64,000 bases of DNA from Phocoena phocoena (GCF_963924675.1 NC_089226.1:48377124-48441123), one strand, 5' to 3'. Shown: positions 1 through 12,500, counted from the first letter of the stretch. Made by a program: numbers and translations. The notes: generated from the letters alone by a model not told the origin.

Positions 1-19
1 ATTTTAAAACTACATAGCC

Positions 20-170
20 ATCTCTATTTCATCCCCCATTTAATAGTCATTCAGCAAACACAGTGAGAAACCTGAAATTCAGAGAGAAGAGTTAATTTAT
101 CCAAGGTCACATGGATGATAAACAATTGAGTCAAAAGTCAACTCTGGTGCCATTTCCACCACTAGGATTT
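20..170 (-). repeat. MIR fragment (old SINE), minus orientation
   Basis: The stretch has the order typical of a reversed MIR: a diverged 'lower counts then ppaggtcacatgg' block (ccaaggtcacatggatgata) followed by a 'caactctggtgcc' segment. It is highly diverged, so this is a family-level guess. Confidence 0.4.
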
Positions 171-984
171 CTTAACCTGGCATCTATGGATCTCCAGAGA
201 GTTGATCACTGAGCCTCAATTGTTATCTAAATGCTGTGGAGATATGTGAAAATTTGTAAATTTATTTGTCTGGGGGGCAGGTGAGTCTGGGCTAGTAGAA
301 GTGAGTGTTGTAACTTTTAACAGGTCCTCGAAGTGATCTTAGCCAAAAGGTTAAGAACTTAAATGTTTATGTATTTAAAACGATATCATTTGGGATAAAT
401 ATTAAACCAAGTTATATTTCTTTTCTCTCAAAACTTTTTCTCTCTCCCTCCTAACCCTCCTGAATTTTGTATCTGGGGATGGGAGAAAGTTTACATGTCC
501 TCATGGTGACAAGAGTAAGCAACAGGACCTCATGTGCGTGTCTGTGATCTCTGGCACTTTGCTGGTATCCATGCAAGTATTCCTTGTCTTGCTTTCTAAG
601 AATCATGCTGATATCCACAGCCGTAGACTGTGGCTGGTGACATTCCCAGAATCTTCTTTTGGCATGAATGGAGCTTGATGGATTGGCTCCATGTTGACGC
701 CAGCTGGTACTTCAGGTCTGTCCCTTGTATCCTAGGTCTCTCTTGCATCCAGCCTATGGCTTAGACCCTCCCTTCTGTCACCTCTGCTCTGTGATCACCA
801 TTGAAGCTCTAAGGGTAAGCTTGAAGGCTCTCAGCTGTGAAATGTTGTCCAACACTAAGGGAATAGAGATACCTGGTTTGCTTCCGTATCACTTAGCTGC
901 AAAGAATGACTCGAATGACATCTCCAACCCACTCTTTACCTAAATACGACTTGAAATCATTTTTGTCTCAACTGTAGTTACCCC
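171..984. other. Unique non-coding stretch, no gene seen
   Basis: No repeat consensus, splice-framed exon or RNA gene could be recognised here. The open frame at 725-943 starts at TTG, has no family resemblance and is of a length expected by chance. Confidence 0.5.
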
Positions 985-1115
985 TGTTGGCACAGAGCCT
1001 CAGTCTCCACATCTGTAAAATAGGGACAATATCTCATAAGTGTGTGGTAATAAAGATTAAGTAGGATAGTGTTTATAAACATCTAGAATAAGTCTTGGTA
1101 TTTAAAGGACTATTG
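985..1115 (+). repeat. MIR fragment, plus orientation
   Basis: The segment carries the MIR core in order: cctcagtctccacatctgtaaaatagggac, then a degenerate 'gtggtaataaagattaagtagg' block and 'gtcttggta'. It is an ancient copy with only the 3' half. Confidence 0.6.
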
Positions 1116-1126
1116 CTTTTATTGTT

Positions 1127-1192
1127 CTCCTCCTCCTCCCCTTCTTTTTCTTCTTCTTTCCTTCTCCTCCTTCTCCTTCTTCTTCTTCAGCA
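1127..1192 (+). repeat. Pyrimidine-rich low-complexity tract (CTT/CTC)n
   Basis: About 65 bases of nearly pure C/T made of CTT and CTC triplets. Such tracts can form triplex DNA, but no function is indicated. Confidence 0.85.
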
Positions 1193-1195
1193 GCG

Positions 1196-2035
1196 GCCTC
1201 ACAGATTAAGTCTTTTTCCTCTTAATATTCCTAATACCTATCACAAAGCTTGGGGCATAAGAGGAACTTAGTAAATATTTGATTAATGAATGAAATGAAT
1301 TCAGAGAAGTGTCCTGTATGTTGCCAAAATAACAGCAACAAAAAACCAAACAAACAAAAAGACCCTTAACTAGCTTCTCAGTTTATCTATAGCTGTTTTA
1401 GAAAATGTATCAGTATGGTATCTTAAAACTTATAAATATCTGTATTTCAAAGGATGTTCTTGAAAAGTATATACTGTTTAAAGAAACTAGTTCCAGTTTC
1501 TGAATGATGTTTGCTACAAGGTATTTGCTTGCCATATTCCACTGATTTATGTTCAAAAGACACCTTGTTTTGTACTTTTTTATGCTGTGTTCCATCCACA
1601 TTTGGTAGTTCCAAACTTAGATTGAAATGATTTAGAAAGCACACACATTAGGTTATGATGAGCTCTAACTTGGCAGTCAATGAAGTGTTGTCTTTTTTTT
1701 TTTTTTTTTTTTACAATCATGGAGTAAAGTACTTAACAATTTATAGCCTGACTCTATTCTTGTATTATACAACAATTTCCTTCTTTTTAGCTGATGGCAG
1801 TTCCAAACAATTGAGCAGTTGCCATCTAGTGGGCAAAAACTGTAATGGCATAAAGGAAGCTGACGCCTTGATCATTGAAATGAGAACAGCATTGCATATA
1901 CCTGGAAGAGGGAACTTATTAAATCCATTCACAATTTTTACAGCAGTGATATCTAAATTTAGACACTGGAGCTATAGAGAAATATCTAAAAGTTTGAAAT
2001 ATTTTTGGGTAAAATGAAAAAGAAAATTAAACCAA
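1196..2035. other. Unique stretch with a 20-base T run, no gene seen
   Basis: It includes a run of about 20 T at 1693-1712, which drives the open frame 1655-2017. The frame has low-complexity phenylalanine and no recognisable domain. No flanking duplication could be found to make the T run an element tail. Confidence 0.45.
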
Positions 2036-2039
2036 AGGC

Positions 2040-2772
2040 AATGCCGCTACATAACTATTAGAACAACTCAAAACAACAACACTAACAAATGACAATATGA
2101 AATGTTGAGGAGGAGATGAAGTAATCAGAATGCATACACACTGTTGATTGGAATGCAAGAGAGTACAGCAGCTCTGGAAAACAGTTTGGCAGTCTTATAA
2201 TGTTAAACATAAACTTACCATATCGCCCAGCAATTCCATTCTTAGGCATTTATCCAAAAGAAATGAAAAATATATCTTCACACAGACATCTGTACACAAA
2301 TGTTTATATAGCTTTATTCATAATTATCAAAAACTGGAAACAACCTAAATTCCATCAACTAAGTAATGGATACACAAACTGTGTTACATCCACATAATGG
2401 AATACTTCTCTGCAATATAAATGAGTAAACTATTGATACACATGACAACACGGATGGATCACAAATGCCTTTTGCTAACTAAAAGAAGTCAGACTCAAAA
2501 GACTCAAAATCATACATATTAGATAGTTCCATTATGATGGCTGTATGGAAAACAGAAAACTATAGGGACAGAAATCATATCAGTGGTTGCCAAGGGCTGG
2601 GGGTTGAGAGAGGGGATGGATTACTAAGAGATATGAGAGAACTATTAGAATGAGGAAAATTTTTCTCTATCTTGATTGATTACAGCAGTGGTTACGTGAC
2701 TTTAAAAGTTTATCGAAAGTCATAGAACTAACTGTACACCTAATAAGATGTACCTCAATAAAAAAGGGGGAT
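2040..2772 (+). mobile_element. L1 (old L1M type), ORF2 C-terminus plus 3'UTR
   Basis: Conceptual translation at 2148-2400 gives the diagnostic L1 ORF2 C-terminal order: ...VQQLWKTVWQ, YRPAIPFLGIYPKEMK, then a WKQPKFHQ-like block and 'GYTNCVTST' in place of DEWIKKMWY. It is broken by stops and frameshifts. Downstream, 2490-2770 is an L1M 3'UTR ending near tgtacctcaataaaaaaggg, an A-rich tail. It is 5'-truncated and inactive. Confidence 0.75.
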
Positions 2773-3569
2773 CAAATACTTTAAAACAGCAGATTAAATA
2801 ATCGGGCAGATTTGGTCATCATTCACTGAAAAAATGAGAAGGGCTATCAGTTATCAGATGCTAATTGCGTCGTGAGCCAGCAGTGAGAAATTGAGACAAA
2901 CAGATGAGAAAGAATTCTTCACATATACCCTGCAGAAATTTTAAACTGACTCATCCTATTTGTAATAATTCTATGTAGAGTTTTTCCCCCCAAAGTTCTA
3001 TTTGTTTATAATCTGTCCTAGGGTTTATAGATGTGTTGAATTTTTGGCTCTAGGATGCTTTGACTTTCTTTGTAACAATGAATCTATCTAGCACTGCTTT
3101 GCATAGACATGCACAATTGAATAACATTTTGATTATATTTTTTAATTTACCAAGCATTTCTACTCTTGTTTACTGCACAGCATGGTTAGGAAGTTATTGC
3201 CATTTCAAAGATCCTCTACTGTCAAACAGGTTAGTCTATTTCAAAATCTCTATTACTTTTAATTCTGAAGTGACATTATACAAGTAACCAAACATACATA
3301 TTTAAAAAAAATAAAATTTACTACTGCTTTCACATTTAGTGGGCAATGTAGAGTTAAATTGTTTCATTATGGGGTTAGCGTTGTTTTAAAAATACCCCCA
3401 AATAAGCATAAACACAGCAAATAAGTATAAGCTATGAAATAATGTGATGACTCAGACTTAGAACTGCCACAAGTGAGCAATAGTGACATCTTGAGGTCGG
3501 GTGGGAATGGTCTGTGTATGTGTTTTTCCTTTGTGCATAACTTTATTCATATTTATAAATATATAAACA
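2773..3569. other. Unique AT-rich stretch, no gene seen
   Basis: No repeat family or exon is recognisable. The frame at 3060-3287 has no domain and a non-ATG start. Confidence 0.45.
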
Positions 3570-3710
3570 TTGAAAGTTGTTAGGCTCATAAGTATCCACA
3601 TTCTCATTTCACAGATGAAGTAAAGAAGGATTGAAAAGGTGGGCTAATGGGTCTAGGATAACATTGCTGAGAAGTGGCAGGACCTGAGCCTCAAAATAAG
3701 TCCTACTTCT
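3570..3710 (-). repeat. MIR fragment, minus orientation
   Basis: A reversed MIR signature is visible: attctcatttcacagatgaag, then a degenerate cell 'gtctaggataac' and 'gaagtggcaggacctgagcc'. Diverged. Confidence 0.5.
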
Positions 3711-4244
3711 CACTGTGCTCGTTCCATCACTCTAGCTCCCTCTTCTTGATGCTGGTACAGGTCTGCTCTGCACTGGGCTGCTCCTGATAATACATGTAGG
3801 AGAGACTGCCTATCATAGAAGAACCAGGGTTTTAGGGGAAGGCCAAAAGGAGACAAACCCATAAATACCTCCCGTAGGTCAATTGAGTAAAGTCTGTCTT
3901 CCGGTCCTGGAGTCCCATCATGTAGAATATAAGCTGTCTACTCTGGGGACCAGGGTACAACTATTATACAAACAACACTCTTAGTTTCTCCAAACATTCC
4001 TTTTCAGGTCTACCTTTTCTGTATAGGCAGTCTCTATTGAGTGTTTTATTCACCTCAGGTTTTCCAGTGGGATCAATCATTCTTTCACATAGCTTAATAA
4101 TAATAAAAAAAAAAAGTGGGCAAGAAAGCATTCTGGACTAGGCAAAAATCTCATCAATCTGGATTTCAGTTTTAAGATGGAAAGTGAGGACTTTATCACC
4201 TCTACCCAGGGCCCTTTGTGAGTCCCTGTTTTCGAAATCACATT

Positions 4245-4440
4245 TTGAGCATTTACTGTGTGACAAGCATCTTCTTTCATTTAAATCCATACAGCAATCC
4301 TAATTGCTTTGTGTAGCTCCAATGTATAGATGAGGAAACTAGAGGTATAAATATGTTAGGTAATATGTTCCAAGCCATAGAGCTAGTGAGTCATAGAATA
4401 ACTGTCTTTTGGTCTGTCTGACTCCTAAGCCTTTTACCCT
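4245..4440 (-). repeat. MIR fragment, minus orientation
   Basis: The order catttactgtgtgacaagca, gtatagatgaggaaactaga, gttccaagccatagagctag is that of a reversed MIR from its 3' end inward. Confidence 0.55.
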
Positions 4441-4569
4441 ACCTAGTATGAATTCTTAAAAGCTAATAATTTCCCTTTCTCTTAAAAAATATACTTTTCT
4501 GACTACCATAATTCCAGTATTCCAACATAAAGATACATTGAATTTGCATATGCAAAACCATTAATCTCT

Positions 4570-4795
4570 AATTTAGCATCTACTATATACCAGGCATTGT
4601 GCTAAATATAATATTATCATATTTAAAACTCACACATGTTCTGAGGGGTAGATACTATCACCCCCATTTTAAAGATCGTGAAACTGAGACTGAAAATTAT
4701 TTATTGATGTTCCCAAGATTACCTACTCAACCAGGAAATGGTGGAGCTAAGATTCAAATCCAGGTCTATTGGATCCCAAGTCCCATGTTTTACAC
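4570..4795 (-). repeat. MIR, minus orientation, nearly full span
   Basis: All reversed MIR blocks are in order: ataccaggcattgtgctaaa, tatcacccccattttaaaga, gtgaaactgagactg, atggtggagctaagattcaa and atccaggtct. This is one of the better preserved MIRs here. Confidence 0.7.
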
Positions 4796-5509
4796 AGTGA
4801 GAAACACATGGTCTTTGGTATTCAACAGGTCTACTTTTGAATCACAGTTGTCCCCAAAAGTCAACCACCATTACTTTTTGTTCACCTTTGTTCCGTCATT
4901 ATTTATGAAGATATGTCTCTCATGCTAAATTATAAGCATCTTGAGGGCATGAATTATTTAACTTTCTATTCTTCCTCTTTCCCCTCTCCACTAATTACCC
5001 TAAACGATTAATAGAGTATCTACTTTGCAGAGATTTAATAAAGTGATTTATTGATTGAATAGAATAAAAGTATTGAAATATTAAATTATTTGAAACTGGA
5101 TAGGAGTTAGCTCTGATCTAGTATGTTAGTTGATTCCTCCATCCATCTATTCATTTAATGATTACTTACTGCTGACTTGCTATGCTGATTTTCAACTGGT
5201 ACACAACAATGTGGTGACTGTGCTAACTCTTTTGAGTATCACTCCTGGCTGAGTTCCTGGCATATAATCATGAGCTAAACAAACAAACAAATAAATAAAA
5301 CAATAACAACAACAAGACATGGTCATTGTGCTCATGAAAATTTCAAATAAATGTAAAATTACTACTATGGTAGGAAGAAAAGTAAAAGGTGCTATGACAG
5401 TGGATAGCAGGGTCACCTGATCTAATCTGAATGGAAAAGCACTTACGATGAAAACCAGGAAGGGAAAAATCCAATCAGTTTCTCCATCATACAAATTTAC
5501 TTTTCACTC
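4796..5509. other. Unique stretch, no gene seen
   Basis: It contains a few diverged SINE-like crumbs (for example tcctggcatataatcatgag near 5256) and an A/C-rich simple stretch at 5278-5315, but nothing that can be named. Confidence 0.4.
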
Positions 5510-5524
5510 AAGAAGGGTAATATT

Positions 5525-5732
5525 GGGCTTCCCTGGTGGCGCAGTGGTTGAGAGTCCGCCTGCTGATGCAGGGGACACGGGTTCGTGTCCTCCATACCCA
5601 CCCCCCGACTCACTGTCAACAGAGAGCCGTGAGCCATGGCCGCTGAGCCTGCACGTCCGGAGCCTGTGCTCTGCAACGGGAGAGGCCACAACAGTGAGAG
5701 GCCCGCGTACCATAAAAAAAAAAAAAAAAAAA
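5525..5732 (+). mobile_element. CHR SINE (cetacean tRNA-derived), with a replaced internal block
   Basis: It begins GGGCTTCCCTGGTGGCGCAG and carries the tRNA-like A box (TGGCGCAGTGG) and B box (GGGTTCGTGTC), then the tRNA-unrelated body (GTGAGCCATGGCCGCTGAGC, CAACGGGAGAGGCCACAACA) and a poly-A tail. It is flanked by a 15-bp target-site duplication, aagaagggtaatatt (5510-5524) and aagaaggctaatatt (5733-5747), one mismatch. Between the B box and GTGAGCC the family's usual 40 bases (ccggtccgggaagatcccac...) are absent and replaced by a different block at 5589-5628. The other three copies that span this point in the window (15008, 25937, 40271) and the truncated copy at 57410 all have the normal block. 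Confidence 0.95.
5589..5628 (+). repeat. 40-bp segment duplicated at 7970-8009, sitting inside the CHR SINE
   Basis: These 40 bases match 7970-8009 at 39 of 40 positions (C versus T at the 14th). They are foreign to the SINE consensus. Both junctions have a shared CC, where SINE and inserted block can be aligned either way. The donor copy is not in a SINE. Confidence 0.9.
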
Positions 5733-5747
5733 AAGAAGGCTAATATT

Positions 5748-6664
5748 ACATTGCTGCCTTATGGGATCAGCGGTCTTCTATAAATAGCACCATTCAATTA
5801 TTCATCTCCAAAATGTTCTTGAACCCTATGATGGATGTGTCAATAATAGTAAGTTGAGTAATGCTCAGTGTCCCTATGGAAGGAGGATTGCTCCTCATTA
5901 AATGTCTGTTGAAGTGAACAGAAGGTGTTGTGGGAATATTTATTAACGTTCTTCTAAAGACTGTTCAGATTACTTTATGCATGAATGCTGTCATCTGGGT
6001 CAAAAGCTCAAGAAAAAGTTGTCAAGAAAAGGTGATGCTTGATATAATAAAATGGACTTACTTCACTGGTGAGGGAGGGCAGAAAAAGGTAGAATTTCTC
6101 CAGAGAAGTTCTCTTGACTTCTATATGAAGACAACCCTATGCCAAAATAGAGTGACCTAGGAGACTGGATACCTTATTTCTATGAGTTATTTTATATCTC
6201 CTAAACTTGGTCATTTTCATTAGCAGAATAAAAAGTGAATTGCTTGCTTAAACAGTTTAGAAATTAAGTATGATGAAATGATTCCATACTTCGCTCAGAT
6301 GACAGCCAGGCAGTTAGGTATATATATCTTCGGGCTCAAGTAATTCTGAAATTTTCCTCAAAGACCTTAAAATTACTCAACAGAAGATCTTGAAAAATTA
6401 TATTTTTCAGACTTTTGTCCAATTCTTGTGTAACAGGGCACGATCCAAGCTTTTGCGAAGGCAGTGATTAGATGAGGGGAGCATGTTCTTGTGAAGTAGT
6501 CTGGGAGGCTGGGACAGCACTGTCAGATGTCCCATTGTCCAAGAAAGCTTGCTTTAATCTACTGCAAATATGGAACATCCTTCACGTTATAGTATCTTCT
6601 GCTCAGCCTGTTGAGACAAGTGGAGTTGCTGGCAGAAGTCTGATCCAAGTGTAAGTAAAGAGAC
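5748..6664. other. Unique stretch, no gene seen
   Basis: No repeat or exon recognised. Open frames at 5930-6160 and 6472-6654 lack any family signal. Confidence 0.4.
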
Positions 6665-6790
6665 TATTCAATTCAACAAGTATTTACTGAACGCATTTGA
6701 GTACAAAGTGCAGTCTGTCCTGTGCTTCGTGGAGGCTCGAAAGACTCAGCAATCAGGTTTGTCATCTATTAGCAGCTTAAAATCTAGAGG
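6665..6790 (-). repeat. L2 3' end fragment, minus orientation
   Basis: The reversed L2 tail is seen as tcaattcaacaagtatttac followed by a diverged 'gtgcagtctgtcctgtgc' block and 'cagcttaaaatctagagg'. Confidence 0.5.
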
Positions 6791-6939
6791 TATTTAATAT
6801 AAATATAAATTTATATTTTATAAATTTCAATTATGCTATAAGGCAATATATGATAAATAATAGGAAATTTACAAAGTACTCTGAAAATATAGGAATAGAG
6901 AGATCACTCTCGGCCATTAGATATCAAATATAACCATGT

Positions 6940-7510
6940 TCCCATTCCTGCTCTTAAAGCTCTTTCGTTTTCCCCAGCACCTGGTAGATCAAGTATAAGC
7001 TGTTTAGCATTGCACGTGAAATCCTCCATGAATTGACCCTGCCTGCATTTCCAGATTTTATACCTTGGTAATAGTAAACTGCTTGCAGCACTTTCTTTTT
7101 CCCTTGCTACCATCACTCCCAGAACTACACACTGAGCACAATGCTTAGCACATAGCTGATGTTAAAAAATAATAATAATTTTTGAATGCATTTATGAATA
7201 CTCAAACCATTCTGTTTCATGTCTTCATGTATCTATGAGTGATGTTCTCTCTGAGTGGAATGTCTTTCTTCATCTGATTACCATCTGGGGACTCATCCTT
7301 CAAGTCTTACCTGCTCTAACGTCTACGTTTGCTGTCAGTGGCCCTCCTCTGTGCCGCCATAGTGGCCGGTATATCCCTCTCTCATAGCACTCCATTTTGG
7401 AATGGCCAACTTGCGTGTCTCTCTCCACACTATAAAGTAACATCCCTGATGCCAGGGGTCATATCTTATCTGTCTTGCTACTCCAAGTAGCTAATGTCTG
7501 AGAATAAAGT
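6940..7510 (+). repeat. L2 (LINE) fragment, plus orientation
   Basis: The L2 3' region order is visible: 'gaatgtctttcttcatctg', 'cttcaagtcttacctgctc', a 'catagcactccattttg' block and 'ggggtcatatcttatctgtc'. It is diverged and directly abuts the MIR that follows. Confidence 0.5.
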
Positions 7511-7519
7511 ATAGTAGAA

Positions 7520-7775
7520 CAGTTCAGAGTATAGATTTTAGAGTTAGACTGCTTGGGTTAAATCCTAATTGTTCCCCTTTTCTACCCATATGATGTGTAT
7601 AAATTACTTAACCTCTCCGTGCCTCAGTTTCCTCATCTGTAAAACCAGGATACCAATAGTATCTACCAGATACAGTTGTTGTGAGGATTCAATTAGTTAT
7701 GATAAATAAAGTGTTTATAACAGTGCCTGGTACATAATGAGCAACACACAGGTGTAAATTATTATTGTTAAGTGC
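7520..7775 (+). repeat. MIR, plus orientation, near full length
   Basis: All MIR blocks are present in order: gactgcttgggttaaatcc, aaattacttaacctctccgt, gcctcagtttcctcatctgt, gttgtgaggattcaattag and acagtgcctggtacataatg. It is a well preserved example. Confidence 0.8.
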
Positions 7776-7969
7776 CCAGAAATATTGAAGAGAAAAACTG
7801 TGCAACTGTATGGAAGGGGGAGAGTCATTGAAGTCTTTGTACAAGTGGAAACTTTTGAAATGGAAGACTAGGTAGGTTTTGGTAAGTAGAGGTGGAGGTA
7901 ATGTGGGGAGGAAGTCATTACAGGATAAAGTTAGAGTCAGGTAGAGTATAGCACTGGGAAATTTACATA

Positions 7970-8009
7970 CCTCCATACCCACTCCCCGACTCACTGTCAA
8001 CAGAGAGCC
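7970..8009 (+). repeat. Second copy of the 40-bp segment, in non-SINE DNA
   Basis: It matches 5589-5628 at 39 of 40 positions. The flanks (gggaaatttacata on the left, aagtgctaagatatg on the right) show no trace of CHR SINE, so this looks like the original locus and the SINE block like the copy. Confidence 0.9.
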
Positions 8010-9029
8010 AAGTGCTAAGATATGTTTTGGAAAGCATTCCTCCTGCAAGTTTAATTTCCTTCTCTTTTGCTGTCTCTCAGTGCCTCCTGGGGGAGCCAAT
8101 AACATGGTGAGATGAAAAGAAGTTGCAGGTTTGTAGTGTTGACTGAAAATAGCATAAACTGCAAGCTCTCTAGGTAGACTCTTTCACTAAGGGTAAGCTA
8201 GGCAGATTTTATAATAAATGCATCTGTCAGTATCCATAGTAGAATATTAGAGAATAAAATAAAAATCTTCCCTGAGTTTGTTGCTCATACAGTTTCTCCC
8301 CTCAGAAGCACAGCTCCTAAAATTCTGCAAGATATTTTGGAGGAGGTAAATGATACAGGTATAGTTCACAAAATATGTGAAGCAGATCTCGTAGACCAAA
8401 TAATACTCCTACGTTGACTTCCACTGGAAAACTGATGACGTTTGAAAAAAATCATTCTGAGAACCTCAGTTCAATGAAGTAACTACTGCATCCCTGGCAC
8501 TTATCTGGATTCTTATCTAACCCATTTTTTTCTCCTAGTGGAGGGGCCAGTTGAGAGGTAGGGGTGAATAGAGAGCAGATGCACCTCAAGGTATTTCCTG
8601 TTTCTGTGGCCACAGGTGGGAAGAATGAGTAATAGTGTCCCAGAGGAGGCACTGAGGGCAAAATCAGAACTGTAGTGAGTTCAAACCAGCCTGTCAATCA
8701 AAGGGGCTGAACAGAATGTGATCATGGGAATATGGGTCCAAATGAGGTGACAGGTGAAGGAGACAGCACCACCAAGAATGAAAAGGCAAGCAAATAGGTA
8801 AATGGAGGTTGATTTAACTGTAGAGTTGGAAAGTGGGTACCACTGAGAGCTTATGATATACTCCCAGCCTATTAGCATGAGAAAGCTGGGCTTATTTAGA
8901 GGGATAGGGAGAGACAGGCCCTGTTGAGGGTGAAAAAGCAAAGCACCATTACTGCCCTTGAGGAGCTCCTAGTCATGCAAACAAAATTATAATACAGTGT
9001 GGTTAAATATTCTCTACCTTCCAAATACC
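8010..9029. other. Unique stretch, no gene seen
   Basis: No confident repeat or exon. Open frames on the minus strand between 7689 and 8941 are not supported by splice sites or family resemblance. Confidence 0.4.
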
Positions 9030-9230
9030 TACTGAGCTCCTATATTAAAGCAGACACGTTGCTAGTGTGGGGATGTGGCAGTGTATAGACAGATGCAGTC
9101 CCTGTCTTGAGGGTTTTGCCCCGGTCAACCAGATAATGGAGGGGGGATAAGTCAGGTCAGGAGAAGAATATTCCTGGCCAAGGGAATGGAATGTCTGTGA
9201 AGGTCCTGGGAAAGACAGAATTTGTTATAA
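9030..9230 (-). repeat. L2 fragment, minus orientation (tentative)
   Basis: Reads as a reversed L2 3' end: actgagctcctatattaaag, a block like 'gatgtggcagtgtatagaca' and 'gcagtccctgtcttgagg'. Diverged. Confidence 0.42.
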
Positions 9231-9259
9231 AATGCTTTTCTCAAACATAGGCCATTAAG

Positions 9260-9545
9260 TTCAACATTTTCTCTAAAAAATATTCCATGCCTTCTGGGTC
9301 TTCGTTAGATTTCTCCCTACCTATTCTCATAGGATCCTGTACTTCTGCCGTCGTAGCGCACTTAATATGAGCTATTGCACTTGCTCACTTACTGTCACAT
9401 TCCCCACTGTGAGCACTCTGTTGAGAAAAGCAGTTTTAATCTCTGAGTTATGTCTCAGTCTCTGTGTTATATTTCAAGTGCCTAGCTCACTGATCGGCAC
9501 ATAGACATTCAATAAATATTTGTTGAATGAATAGATGAATGACGA
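9260..9545 (+). repeat. L2 3' end, plus orientation
   Basis: It ends in the typical L2 terminus: gtgcctagctcactgatcgg, cacatagacattcaataaat, atttgttgaatgaatagatg. The upstream part is a diverged L2 body. Confidence 0.6.
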
Positions 9546-12500
9546 TATGAATGGATGTAGGGTCTCAAATACGAAATTTCTTGGCATTTAGTACCAGGAT
9601 GGGGCAACGGGGATAGAAGGAAGAAAAAGGGAAGCCCTTTTATCTCTATGCTTGTTTTCAGTCCTTTTTTTTTTTTTAAGTAAGAAATTGTATTAACTGC
9701 CTTACCTATATTCCCTTTAGAAGCTACTTTAAATCCTCTTGCAAAAGAATATATAAGAATGGGATCATAATAAATTCAGCTGTCAACAATTACAACAATT
9801 ACACAGATTCCAAACATTTAATTTAATTTAATTCAAGAAATGTTTATTGAATACCTACTGCGTAAGGTACCATGAAGATAAAAAGAAATATAAGAATGTT
9901 TAAGACCTCCAGAAGCACGTACTCTTAATTTTTAGACATTATTTGGATACTTGAAAAGTATAATAACAACGTTTAAGTGAGTTTTTTGGCAACTAATTTC
10001 ATTCTGAACTTTTACCTAAACTATGAAGGTTGGACTTGATGGAGGTCCTATCTTATTTTCAAATATCATGTTTCAGTAAATAAAAATGAATGATAAAATA
10101 ATAAGATATTTTGGTTCAAAGTAACAAAACCCAACTTTATGCTCAGCTAAAACCAAAAGAATTTGTTATATAAATACAGAAATGAATAGTAGAACTCAAG
10201 GGCAGAACTGACCCTTCAAAATGGACTAAAATTAAAAAAAAGTAAGAAAACATTTTCTTAACTTCATTTAAGAGACTATCCCAGGTAAAATTTCATTGCT
10301 TCAATTACAGAATTCCAAGAGAGAGAATCTTATTGGCCAACACTAGTAGGGACAAGGGCAAGTGTAACAGGGAAGAAAGGGCATCCAATAAAGGATGTTA
10401 CCAAGCCAGCTCTTGCTGAGGATAACTGGAGGATAATCCCCTGGGGAAACTGAAAAATTCCCAGTATAACGTACACTCAGAGTTATCCCATTTCAACTGG
10501 CAAAGGACCAATTACACATCAACTCCCATCAGTCACTGGTTGAGGGCTGTTATTAGGGGATGATAATCCCCCAGTACTTCTGGCTTGCTGTGCACTTAGA
10601 GAGAGTGGTCTTCTTCAGCTTTGGAGAAAGACTTCAGGCAAAAATATGCTGAGACAGGCAGTTAGATGTTGATGGACACACTGAAGTGGTGAGGGCGAGA
10701 GATATGCGTAGGGCTGAACAGCCCTAATTTCCATCTCTAATTTAATCAGATGTGCCTTGAACGGTGGGATCACGCAGTGATCCATGTCTGAAGATGACAT
10801 AGTCGGTTGCAGGGGTCAGAGTGGGCTGCATACCCCAAAGAGTAAGTACTACGTAAATGCTGTAGGACCTCAAAGAAGAAGAATATGGTCAATCTAACAT
10901 GTGTGACTGGAAGGATGAGTGAACTTTGTTAAGTGATCTAAGCCTAAATTTAGAGAATGGGTAAAGGCAGGTATATAGGAATCACTCAGGCACATTATTA
11001 GCATGGTGAAGTTGTGAGTAGGAGATCAGGTTGGAGAAGTCCTCCAAAACAAGGTAAGGGGGCTTTGAGAGACGTTTGTACTTAATGCATTACATCATAA
11101 ACTATATTGTCTTAGGGCCAATATTAAGGGAAGTTACATTTTTAATCCCTAAACTTTTAATAGTTTTTCTAAAGAAACCAATTTTATGCTATAGCTCACA
11201 TTCATAATTTTATATAAAGACTTTTTATTAAATTTGCTTGTGGTTGGTGACACATAAGGCAAATGATTTTTATTTATTATAGAAGTGTTTTATATATAAT
11301 GTTATTAAAGGATCAAGGCTACATTTAACTATTTTATAGTGTGTAGTTCTGTATAGAAACTTCCCAGTAAGTACTTTTCAGTGGCCGATTATTAAAAGGT
11401 GATGAGAAAGAATTATAGACTCTGGTATTAAACATGCAATTCTTATCTAACAAATATTCAGCAAGCACTTACTGAGGGCTGTGCCCTTAATGGTAGGCAC
11501 AGAACTGCACAGAAGAATGTTACTATCCTTGCAGCCTAGACATTCGTAGTCTCACAAAAAATGTAGATAAAAAATAATTTAAATATAAGGTAAAAAGTAC
11601 AGTAATGGAGATGTGTACAAAGTGCTATGGATAGCTGCTAACTCAATGAAGAGAAGGCTTCAAAAAAGGTGCAGACCATCACATTCCAGTTAGAAGCAGA
11701 GGCAGAGATTAAAGACTTGATTGTATCTGAAACACTTATCTGCCAGGTTGTTTTTCTCTCCCCTAAGGGGAGTCAAACCCCAGACCATGGGTAAACATGT
11801 AGCGTTTGGTAATGAAGCCAATTTACTAAATGGTTTGTGGAGAACTTTTTTTTTTTTTCTGAGTTTGCCCTTTTCTTTGGATGAATCTCTAAAAGGGCAG
11901 GCAGACTGGCAAGCGCATTAGAAGAAGCAGGAGGCTGAAGGTGAACCTTTATAAAAACTAGGACAGTGAGGTTACATGTCAGCCCAGGATAGAGATGGTG
12001 AGACGACCATTTATTCAGAGGCTTATTACCTAGAGAATGAAGTCACAGGAACAGAAAAGTAAAATTTACTATGTACATACATAGGCTATTTGGGCCACTA
12101 TTAATCTAAATCCTCTGGGAAGAAAGGAAGTTGATGAGATGCCCAGGACTCTAAACTGAGATATGTTTTATAACATGTTACATAGAAGAAACAAAACTAA
12201 TGATTCTGATTTCATGTGAATAATCCATTATAGCATAAATGTACCACACTATAGGAGTACCTAGAACAGAAAAAATATATCCATTAAAACTGTAATTCCA
12301 CAGCAACTATAGTTACTGCAAGGTGAGTTTGAAAAGTATTCAGAAAAGATACCTGGATCACTGTGTATATATTTTTGTCAAAGGATCGTCATTGTCTCGA
12401 CTGAACTTACCAGAATTAAAAATGATCTCTTCTTTCTAGAGTCCCCAGTAACATATGGAGAAGTGTTTATGTTGCAATAGGGAAAACGTCATCTATCATC

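Noticed and set aside
5526..5620. tRNA gene suggested by A and B box text in the CHR SINEs
   Set aside because: The tRNA-like head belongs to the SINE; it has a poly-A tail and target-site duplication and cannot fold into a full tRNA.
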